A model generated the notes under the pieces. The model had not been told where the DNA came from and ran no database searches. It saw only the letters and a list, made by a program, of their open reading frames with translations. The position numbers and the translations under genes are program-made. Of a stretch of DNA of 64,000 nt, positions 54,482-62,131 are shown piece by piece (position 1 is the first letter of the stretch; every line of letters starts with the position of its first letter). This DNA is from Oceanococcus sp. Its GTDB lineage: Bacteria; Pseudomonadota; Gammaproteobacteria; Nevskiales; Oceanococcaceae. Location of the stretch: positions 1-64,000 of the forward strand of contig JASBUL010000007.1 of the NCBI GenBank assembly GCA_030147945.1, given 5' to 3'.

Positions 54482-56137
54482 GGATCGCCCCGCTCGATGC
54501 GCAGCGCCTGGTTGGGGCAGTAGCGCACCGCATTCTCGATTTGCGCCAGCTGGTCGGGACCGATCTGCGTCTGATTGATCTGCAGCACGCCATCCTCACC
54601 CATGCTGAAGTGCAACGGCGCCTCGCCCGTGCACACGGCGTGCCCCTGGCACAGCTGCTCGTCCAGCTTGATGCTCAGACGCGGCGGCGCCTTGGCGGTG
54701 TGAACGGGGCAGCCGTCTGACTGCGCTGCGTCCTTGCCCTGGCGACCGTATTCGCTGGCGAAACTGGCCGCTTCACGGCGCCGGTAGCGCACCCGGCAGG
54801 GCGAACGCGGCTGCACGATCATGTCCGAATAGTTGTCGACATAGCATTCCGGTGCGTCCACCAACTCGAACTCGTAGCGCCGCAGCAGCACGGCAAAGAT
54901 CGCCTTGATCTGAAACATGGCAAACGCATTGCCGGAACATTTGTGACGACCGCCACCAAATGGCTGATAAGCCATCAGGTTTTTGTCCTCGCGACGATCC
55001 GGCTCAAACCGCGCCGGATCAAACACCTCGGGGTTGGCGAACAGCCGAGACAGACGATGGGTCAGCGGCGGACAGGCCCACACCATGTCGCCTTTGCGAA
55101 TGGTGTAATCCTTGAACTGCAAATCCTCCGACACCTGACGCATCAGGATGATCAGCGGTGGGTGCAGACGCAGCACTTCCTTCAGCACATTTTCCAGCTT
55201 TGGCACCTCACGCAGACTGGCGAAGTTGACCTCGCCCCGCGCACCCAGCAGGTCATCCAGCTCCTGGCGCGTCTCGCGCATCAGCTGCGGATGCTTGAGC
55301 AGCTCCAGCAGCACCCAGGCGGCCGTCCCGGAGCTGGTGTGATGGCCGGCAAAGATGGCGCCGATAAGCATGCCGGTGATTTCGTTGTCGCTCAGCTTGC
55401 TACCATCTTGGTAAGCCATGTCGATGAGTGACTGAAACATGTCGGTGGGCTTGTCGCGCTGCGCCCGACGTTTGCGCACGATGTCGCCAACCAGCGCCTG
55501 CAAACGTTTGCGTGCCCGATCACGGCGCCGGAACTTGGGGATCGGCAAGTATGGAAAATGGTAGGCCAGCGGGCTCACGCCCTGCTCCAGGTCGTGGTAG
55601 ATGCGAGCGAACTCCTGATTCAGTTCGTACCGGAATTCACGCCCCAGCAGACAATGGCTGGCCGTTGTTGATGGTCAGCTGCTTCATGAACTCGACCAGC
55701 TCGATCTCCCCTGCCTCACCCCAGCCGGCGATGCTGTCCTCGACCTCCTGAACAATCTTGTGCGAGTGATTGCGCATGGCTTCGATACGCAGGCTCGGCA
55801 TGAGCATCTTGAGTTGTTCGTTCTTGCGCGCGATCGGCGCATCAAAGATCAGACCTTCGCCGAAGATCGGCGTCATCAGCTTGTAGGCGGCGGACTGATC
55901 AAGCTGCTCATCCGATGAACGATAGAACAGCGCACTGGCTTCGTCTCCGGTCAGCAGCACGATGGTCTGGCCCATCAACTTGAATGAGGCCACCTCGCCC
56001 ACCCGACGCACCACATCCTCCACAAAGCGGTAGGGATTGCGCGCGAACGGCAGCATGTGACCAAACCACGGCAGACCTCCGGGTGTGCGCGGCGGTGGAT
56101 TGCCCGGCGCCATGCCGAGTGACAAGGGTGTGCTCAT
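54478..56137 (-). pseudogene. cyp51: CYP51 sterol 14-alpha-demethylase fused to ferredoxin, single-base frameshift
   Basis: Two frames (N-terminal 55637-56137; C-terminal from the stop at 54478 upstream past 55578) join into one 552-residue protein if one G of the GGCC at 55660-55663 is removed; the read-through then gives NNASHCLLGREFRYEL as in CYP51. Features: YKLMTPIFGEGLIFDA (B-prime helix signature), GAIFAGHHTSSGT (I helix), ENVLKEVLRLHPP, FGGGRHKCSG with haem ligand Cys400, and a C-terminal ferredoxin with Cys496, Cys502 and Cys540, a [3Fe-4S] pattern. The same P450-ferredoxin fusion is known from Methylococcus capsulatus. Whether the frameshift is real or a read error is unresolved. 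Confidence 0.93.
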
Positions 56138-56181
56138 CGTGCCTCCACGGGGTGTGGCTCATTCGTTTCGACCGCAAGCTA

Positions 56182-56210
56182 TACAACTTGCCAGTTTTTG
56201 TAAAGTCGTA
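56182..56210. promoter_or_regulatory. Imperfect inverted repeat, candidate TetR operator
   Basis: TACAACTTG and CAAAGTCGTA-like arms (56182-56190 and 56202-56210) flank the short gap between the CYP51 operon and the TetR gene; 7 of 9 positions pair. It would let the regulator control both directions. Confidence 0.45.
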
Positions 56211-56260
56211 GTATTTTGAGCCTCAACACCCATCATGCGTCCACCCGCGACGCCCCCGAC

Positions 56261-56848
56261 ATGCTTGCCAGCGCTCTGAAATCCGCCCACAACGAAACCC
56301 AGCAACGCATCCTCGATGCCGCCGTTGCATGCGTGAAGCAATGGGGTATTGAAAAAACCAGTCTCAATGACATTGCCAAGCAGGCCGGCGTTACGCGCCC
56401 CACGGTTTACAGCTATTTCGCCAACCGTAATGAAGTGCTGACCGCGGCACTGCTGCAATCGGCGGTGAGTTTCGGTCAGCGCGTGCTGGCGCATATGAAC
56501 GCCTACGACGATGTCAGCGAGCGTTACATCGAAACCCTGCTGTTCGCCATCGACGAATTGCCCAAGGAACCCTATCTCGCGGTCATCACACGCAGTGATC
56601 TGTCGTCCTATGTCAGCCAGGATGCACTGCACAACCCGCAGGGCTGGGACATTCTGAAAATGCTTTACCGCCAGATCCTGCGTGATCTGTCGCTCAGCGA
56701 CGAGGCACTCATGGAGATCGCCGAATTTTCCACCCGCGTGGTGCTTTCGCTGCTGATGGTTGAAGGCCCGCGCAAACGTGACCGTGAACAACTGCGTGGT
56801 TTCCTGCAACGCCGGCTGCTGCCGGCTCTGCCGCAAGCCGACGCTTAG
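56261..56848 (+). CDS. TetR/AcrR-family transcriptional regulator
   Basis: The protein (195 residues from ATG 56261; a TTG start at 56216 would give 210) has the TetR DNA-binding domain RILDAAVACVKQWGIEKTSL, then NDIAKQAGVTRPTVYSYFANR. It is divergent from the CYP51 operon and directly upstream of the second DUF1329 gene, so it probably controls both. A sterol or sterol-derived CoA ester could be the ligand, by inference from the neighbours. Confidence 0.88.
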   Translation: MLASALKSAHNETQQRILDAAVACVKQWGIEKTSLNDIAKQAGVTRPTVYSYFANRNEVLTAALLQSAVSFGQRVLAHMNAYDDVSERYIETLLFAIDELPKEPYLAVITRSDLSSYVSQDALHNPQGWDILKMLYRQILRDLSLSDEALMEIAEFSTRVVLSLLMVEGPRKRDREQLRGFLQRRLLPALPQADA

Positions 56849-56912
56849 GCCGTCCTGGCCCGCCACCCATCACTCAGGTCACGCGAACATACGCGTATTG
56901 AGGAGACCCAAG

Positions 56913-58277
56913 ATGACTCAAGTGTTGCGCCAAGGCGTAATCCTGCTGGCCCTGGCCCTGCCTGTCGGCAACGGGCTGGCGGCGGCCACCGACGAGGAGA
57001 TCGCCGCCCTGGGCGGTGAGCGCTACACCTGTCTGGGGGCCGAACGCGCCGGCAGTGCCAGCGGGGTCGCCGAATACACCGGGAAGTGGTTCAAGAGTTG
57101 GCCGGGCCAGAACAAGGCCCACGGCTACGAACCTGGCCCCTACGCCGAAGAGCAAGCGCTGTTTCACATCCGTGCTGACAACTATCAGCAGTACGCCGCG
57201 CACCTGAGCGAAGGTCAGAAAGCCATGTTCGAGGCCTATCCGGATGCCTTCTACATGAAGGTCTACCCCAGCCACCGTGATTTCCGCCTGCCCGAATGGA
57301 CCTGCACCGTGGTCGAGCAGAACGCCCGCGAAGCACGCATCGTCGACCAGGGCCTGGGTGTGGAAGGCGTCAGCGGCGCACACCCGTTTCCGTTTCCCAA
57401 AAACGGCCTGCAAGCGATCTGGAACGTCATCAAACCCAATCGAGCCTGGACCGAGAAAGCGGTCTATGACATCGCCGATGTCTATCCCAACGGCACCATC
57501 GCCTGGGGCAAGTGGGACTACCAGGTCATGGCGCCGGGCAACCACCCACGTGAGCGAGGTCGGCTCAGCGACCCTTACGATGGTTTTTTTCTGATCAAGA
57601 TCCTGGCCCCCGCGCGGCAGAAGGGCGAAGTCTCCGTCGGCTATCAACCCAACAACTATGTCGACAACGCAACCCAGGCTTGGCAATACAATCCGGGCAT
57701 ACGACGGGTGCGCAAAGCGCCGGAAATCGGCCACGACTATCCGGTGCCGCCGTCGGGTTTACGCACCTCGGATGACGACTACATCTTCAATGGCTCGCCC
57801 GAGCGCTACACCTGGAAGCTGGTCGGCAAAAAAGAGATTTTCATTCCCTATCACAACTTCAAGATCAATGATCCAGCGATCGCCTACGACGATCTGATCA
57901 CACCCAAAACCATCAACCCCGAATACCTGCGCTACGAGCTGCATCGGGTCTGGGTCATCGAGGCCGACCTCAAGGACGGCTGGCGGCATATCTACAAGAA
58001 GCGCCGCATCTATGCCGACGAGGACAGCTGGCTGGCCTACATGTCTGAAAATTATGACAACCAGGATTTCTTGTGGCGGGCCAACTGGATCGCCTATTTC
58101 TATTCGCAGGAGTCAGGCACATTTCATCGCGGTGTGTCGCTGTACCACGACCTCACCTCCAAAGCCTATGAGGCCACCTATCTGGTCAATCAGGCCGGTG
58201 ACGACTGGTGGCGCCTGAACACGCCGATGCGGGCCCAGCAGTTCAAACCGGAAGCGGCGGCCCGAGCGGGTCGCTGA
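56913..58277 (+). CDS. DUF1329-family periplasmic protein (copy 2)
   Basis: This 454-residue protein starts at ATG 56913 with GAGGAGA about 8 bases upstream; the longer open frame from 56760 overlaps the TetR gene. A signal peptide (to about residue 25) is followed by a DUF1329 domain beginning TDEEIAALGGERYTCLGAERAG. It is a close paralogue of the gene at 33973, sharing the YPNGT[IV]AWGK, PVPPSGLRTSDDDY and YELHRVWVIEAD segments. A lipid-carrier role next to the sterol genes is inferred. Confidence 0.92.
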   Translation: MTQVLRQGVILLALALPVGNGLAAATDEEIAALGGERYTCLGAERAGSASGVAEYTGKWFKSWPGQNKAHGYEPGPYAEEQALFHIRADNYQQYAAHLSEGQKAMFEAYPDAFYMKVYPSHRDFRLPEWTCTVVEQNAREARIVDQGLGVEGVSGAHPFPFPKNGLQAIWNVIKPNRAWTEKAVYDIADVYPNGTIAWGKWDYQVMAPGNHPRERGRLSDPYDGFFLIKILAPARQKGEVSVGYQPNNYVDNATQAWQYNPGIRRVRKAPEIGHDYPVPPSGLRTSDDDYIFNGSPERYTWKLVGKKEIFIPYHNFKINDPAIAYDDLITPKTINPEYLRYELHRVWVIEADLKDGWRHIYKKRRIYADEDSWLAYMSENYDNQDFLWRANWIAYFYSQESGTFHRGVSLYHDLTSKAYEATYLVNQAGDDWWRLNTPMRAQQFKPEAAARAGR

Positions 58278-58679
58278 GCCGCCTCCTACAAGCGGCGAAC
58301 TTGCACCACGCGCGTTTTTTTCCGAGCTGTTTTGGTGCAGAAAGACGCAAAGCCACGCTTTGCATGGCTTTGCTGTTATGCACAAAAATCGCTTTTCGGA
58401 ATCACGTTCAAATCGGCTTGTCAAGAATTTGACAAACTTACATAAGATTTATCTTAAGTGTTTGTTTTTATTGACTTAAGACAAACTGGTTACGAAATAA
58501 TCAGGAGCGCAAAAAGCCTGTAACTACCGCTGTTCGTGGCCCTGCAGATCACGATATTCACAAAGTTATCCACAGGCTCTGTGCATGACTCAGGTTTTTC
58601 ATTGCGCTACCGCAGCTTACGTGAATTTTTTGAGAAATCACCTGTGCATTGAGCGGCGGAAAATCGATGCCGACAGGTG
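58278..58679. other. AT-rich intergenic region with DnaA box and repeats
   Basis: The 402-base gap holds GCAAAGCC / GGCTTTGC (58347-58373, an 8-bp stem with no T-run), TTGTCAA-GAAT-TTGACAA (58418-58435), two CTTAAG sites 22 bases apart (58453 and 58475) in an AT-rich stretch, and a perfect DnaA box TTATCCACA at 58566-58574. No gene was recognised. A promoter for a plus-strand gene is possible, but none follows before the convergent phosphatase. Confidence 0.6.
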
Positions 58680-60404
58680 CTAAACGGAAAGCGCCGGAGC
58701 CGGGGCTGGCGGGTTGTCGCGCGGCGTGCTGGCCTCACCTGCCACGATGTGATTTTCACCGTTTTGTGTGGCGTACACCGCACCGAGCTGCTCGGACGCA
58801 TCGACCTCGGCAATCGTCGGCACGAAGTAGTACTCGGCCTGAGCCCGCTCCGGCGTGATGTCGAGCAGCATGTAGCCCTTGTCTGTCAGATTCACGTATT
58901 TCATATGCGGGTTCATCGCCGGCGCCACCGCAGCCACCAGATTCTCAGCCGGCAAACCCAGGCCTGGCGAAGTGACCGAGGTGCATACGAACTCCACCGC
59001 CATCGAACCATTGCCGGTGAGCGGGTTGTAACTCAGCGGATTGCTCGGGTCTTCGGTGATGTCCATGACCCAGGAGGTGTGAATATCACCGGTCAGCACC
59101 ACCACGTTGTTGATCGCCACATCGGGGCCGCTCTGCCCGCCACGGATGATGTCCCACACGCGCCGGCGCTCGGCCGCATAGCCGTCCCACTGGTCGGTGT
59201 TGAGGATCAGGCCGCCACTGCCGGCCACCGGCAGCAGGCGCAGCGTGTTGCCGGCCTCGCCTAGCAGCTGAGCCAGATCCGGCGTACCGAGCAGACGCAG
59301 CTGCCCGAACATCACCTGCTGACCGAGGAACTTCCACTGCGCCGTCGACGCGTTCAGGGTGTCGGACAACCACTGCAACTGCTCGTCACCCAGCAAGCTG
59401 CGTGATTCGTCATTGAGGGCCGCGGAATTGACCATTCCGCCTTCGTCGACCAGAACCTCGCGATCACGATCGATGATGCGCGTGTCCAGCATGTCGAACT
59501 CGGCCAGATCGCCGTATTTGAACTGGCGGTAAATCCTCACCGGGTTGAGCGGGTCGACCACCCGGATCGGCATCCACTCGTAATAGGCCTGCACCGCCAC
59601 GGCAAGGCGATCCGTCCAGGCCCCTTCCTCACCTTCGGTGTGGTTGTTGGCACCGTCACGGTACGAATTGTCAGCCGTTTCGTGATCATCCCAGACGCAG
59701 ATGAACGGATGTTGGCGATGCGCTTCCGCCAGATCCGCATCCCGCTTGTACTGCGCATGACGCAGGCGGTAATCCTCCAGGGTGACGATTTCATGGGCCG
59801 GCTCGTAGGCCCGCGCGCTGCCATATTCACCGTCGCCGTACTCATAGATGTAGTCGCCCAGATGCAGAACCACATCAAGGTCAGCCCGTTCGGCCACGCG
59901 GCGATAGGCGTTGAACAGACCATGAGCCAGGCTGGAGCAGGACACCACGCCGACGCGCAGGCGCTCCACGGCGCCCACCGGGGCCGTGCGCGTGCGGCCA
60001 ATTGGCGATTGCACATCGCCGCTGGCAAAGCGGTAGTAATAGGTCGTGCCGGCCATCAGACCGGTGGGATCGACCTTGACCGTGAAATCGCGGCTGGCCT
60101 GGGTCGTCACGCTGCCACTGGCGACCACCTGAAGCATCTCCGGATCGGTCGCCACCTGCCACTGCACGTTGACCTCAGCGTCCGTGTCCTGGGGCGTAAC
60201 CCGGGTCCACAGTATGACGCGATCCGGTAGTGGGTCGCCGCTGGCCACGCCGTGCATGAAGGCAAGCTGAACATCACCGCCCACGCCGCTGTCGCTGCTG
60301 GAATTGCAGGCCGAAAGACCTGCCCCGCTGATGGCCGCGGTGGCCACCGATGCCGAACCTTGCAAGAAACGACGGCGATTCAAACCCGAAGAACGCTGAC
60401 TCAT
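58680..60404 (-). CDS. PhoD-like alkaline phosphatase, Tat-exported
   Basis: Starting at ATG 60404 after GGGGAG, the protein has about 574 residues. A twin-arginine signal (NRRRFLQGSASVATAAI, with a following Cys) precedes a PhoD N-terminal domain and a metallophosphatase domain. VVLHLGDYIYEYGDGEYG and CVWDDHETADN carry the metal-binding residues. PhoD enzymes release phosphate from mono- and diesters in the periplasm with Ca/Fe. A Pho-box was not identified. Confidence 0.9.
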   Translation of the reverse strand: MSQRSSGLNRRRFLQGSASVATAAISGAGLSACNSSSDSGVGGDVQLAFMHGVASGDPLPDRVILWTRVTPQDTDAEVNVQWQVATDPEMLQVVASGSVTTQASRDFTVKVDPTGLMAGTTYYYRFASGDVQSPIGRTRTAPVGAVERLRVGVVSCSSLAHGLFNAYRRVAERADLDVVLHLGDYIYEYGDGEYGSARAYEPAHEIVTLEDYRLRHAQYKRDADLAEAHRQHPFICVWDDHETADNSYRDGANNHTEGEEGAWTDRLAVAVQAYYEWMPIRVVDPLNPVRIYRQFKYGDLAEFDMLDTRIIDRDREVLVDEGGMVNSAALNDESRSLLGDEQLQWLSDTLNASTAQWKFLGQQVMFGQLRLLGTPDLAQLLGEAGNTLRLLPVAGSGGLILNTDQWDGYAAERRRVWDIIRGGQSGPDVAINNVVVLTGDIHTSWVMDITEDPSNPLSYNPLTGNGSMAVEFVCTSVTSPGLGLPAENLVAAVAPAMNPHMKYVNLTDKGYMLLDITPERAQAEYYFVPTIAEVDASEQLGAVYATQNGENHIVAGEASTPRDNPPAPAPALSV

Positions 60405-60530
60405 GTGACTCCCCATTGAAGACTGTTTTTTCTGCCACTTTATCGCGTTCGCCGAACGCGCTCCAACGGCCAGACAAACGTTCAGGCTAATCCACCGCCA
60501 TGACATTTTCGCGACACCTGCCGCGGGCAC

Positions 60531-60561
60531 AAAAAAACCGCTGCCCGTTCACGGACAGCGG
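60531..60561 (-). terminator. Rho-independent terminator after dps
   Basis: On the minus strand CCGCTGTCC-gtgaac-GGGCAGCGG is followed by a run of seven T residues. It ends the dps transcript 63 bases after its stop and lies upstream of the phosphatase gene. Confidence 0.92.
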
Positions 60562-60623
60562 CCGGCCATGTTTGCCTGTTCTGTAGCTCCGGCGAGCCTT
60601 ACCGCTCAGCACAGCACAGACGA

Positions 60624-61094
60624 TCAGTTACGCAGGGCGCGCAACATCCAGGCAGTTTTTTCGTGGATACGCATACGGTCCGAGACCAGCGCGGCGGTGG
60701 ACTCATCGTCGGCATTCTGAGCCGCCTTGAGCACCTCACGCGCGGTTTTGACCACCTGCTCGTGGCCCTTGGTCAACAGATCAACCATTTCGCCGGCTTC
60801 CGGCACACCCTCAACTTCGGTGATGGAGCTGAGTTCGGCAAACGATTTGTAGGTGCCCGGTGCAGCCACACCCAGCGTACGGATACGCTCGGCGATCTCA
60901 TCCACTGCGGTCGCCAGCTCGGTGTAATGCTCTTCGAACATCAGGTGCAGATCACGAAACTGCGGGCCGGTGACGTTCCAGTGAAAATTGTGCGTCTGCA
61001 GATACAACGTGTAGGAATCAGCAAGCAGGCGCTTGAGGCCGTCGGCAATGGCGTGACGGTCCTGCTGATTGATACCAATATCAATGTCAGACAT
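60624..61094 (-). CDS. dps: Dps-family DNA-protecting ferritin-like protein
   Basis: The 156-residue protein has the Dps ferroxidase motif: [17 protein letters not shown] and [19 protein letters not shown] with the conserved His/Asp/Glu ligands. Dps dodecamers store iron and protect DNA from peroxide. A CATATA/TATATG inverted repeat at 61125-61147 lies upstream and could be a regulatory site. A strong terminator follows. Confidence 0.95.
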   Translation of the reverse strand: MSDIDIGINQQDRHAIADGLKRLLADSYTLYLQTHNFHWNVTGPQFRDLHLMFEEHYTELATAVDEIAERIRTLGVAAPGTYKSFAELSSITEVEGVPEAGEMVDLLTKGHEQVVKTAREVLKAAQNADDESTAALVSDRMRIHEKTAWMLRALRN

Positions 61095-61153
61095 CTAGGT
61101 TCCTTCGGTTTGTGCGTGAATGCACATATACCTTGTGGGCATATATGGACTTT

Positions 61154-62110
61154 TCAAGCGCTGCGGCTGGCTGCCAGCTTGATCACCGACCAGTAGCCTT
61201 GCGGCGCGTCGCTCAAACCTTTGACTCTGAGCATGCGATGCATCTGCGGCAGGCGGTGGTATGGCACCGAGGCCATCAGATGATGTTCCTGGTGAAAATT
61301 CACATTGAGCGGTGCCACACAGCAACGCGCCAGCCAGCCGGCCCGGGTGGTCCGGGTGTTGGCAAAGATCTCTGATCCGCCCGGCAGACAGGCGTGCTCG
61401 GCCAGGGCGCGTATGCGCAGAAACACACTGAAGCTGGTCAGATAGGCCAGTGGCCAGGCCCAGTAGGCCCAAGCCGCACCGCAGGCCCACAGCAGCGCAA
61501 ACAACGCCAGCTGGCTGAGCGCCATGGGAGCAAGATTGTGCAGCCCATTGCGCAGATAAACCGTCAGCCCGCGCTGCGCCTGCGGGCGCCAGCGCACGTC
61601 ACCGGAAACGGTGTAGTGCATCGCCCCGATATCCATCAGAAAAAGCCCGAGCACGCGCTTGAGCCCAGTCAGCCCCAGGGCGTCACGCAGCAGGCGGCGC
61701 CGCATCCCCGCCGCGTCGGCCGGGTACATGTCCACCAGTGTCAGATCCGGATCCTGCGCGGTGCCGGTGTGCGCGTGGTGGTGCATGTGGTGCTGACGAT
61801 AGCGCTCCACATCCAGCCACACCGGGCGTGCGCACAGCCAGTCAACCAGCTGAGTATTCAACCAACGGGTTTTGAACAGTGAACGATGGGCTGCTTCGTG
61901 GGTGGCCACGGCGCAACACAGCTGCTGTCCACCGAGCAGCACGATGGCCAGCAGCCACATCAGCGGATGCGGCCACAGCGCCAGGGCCGCGAAACACCCG
62001 GCACTGACGCCCCAGGTGCGCAGCAGCACCCACAGCCCGGCCAGATCGGACTTGCGCGTGAGCTGCTCAATCTCGGTGGCGCTGAAAATATCCTTGATAC
62101 GCGTCGTCAT
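61154..62110 (-). CDS. Membrane fatty acid desaturase
   Basis: This 318-residue polytopic protein has the three histidine boxes of acyl-lipid desaturases: HEAAH, HHMHHHAH-type and HQEHH, and several membrane spans. It introduces double bonds into membrane acyl chains or related lipids. The start lies 21 bases after the upstream acyl-CoA dehydrogenase stop, so the two are probably co-transcribed. Confidence 0.92.
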   Translation of the reverse strand: MTTRIKDIFSATEIEQLTRKSDLAGLWVLLRTWGVSAGCFAALALWPHPLMWLLAIVLLGGQQLCCAVATHEAAHRSLFKTRWLNTQLVDWLCARPVWLDVERYRQHHMHHHAHTGTAQDPDLTLVDMYPADAAGMRRRLLRDALGLTGLKRVLGLFLMDIGAMHYTVSGDVRWRPQAQRGLTVYLRNGLHNLAPMALSQLALFALLWACGAAWAYWAWPLAYLTSFSVFLRIRALAEHACLPGGSEIFANTRTTRAGWLARCCVAPLNVNFHQEHHLMASVPYHRLPQMHRMLRVKGLSDAPQGYWSVIKLAASRSA

Positions 62111-62131
62111 TTCAGCGCCTCCGCCCTCGCC

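Noticed and set aside
54478-55578. Separate short P450 gene starting at 55578
   Set aside because: It lacks the N-terminal third of a P450, which lies in the upstream frame; both parts join by one base into a normal CYP51.
58278-58679. Replication origin
   Set aside because: Only one DnaA box, no dnaA, dnaN, parA or rep gene nearby, and no cluster of AT-rich 13-mers was seen.
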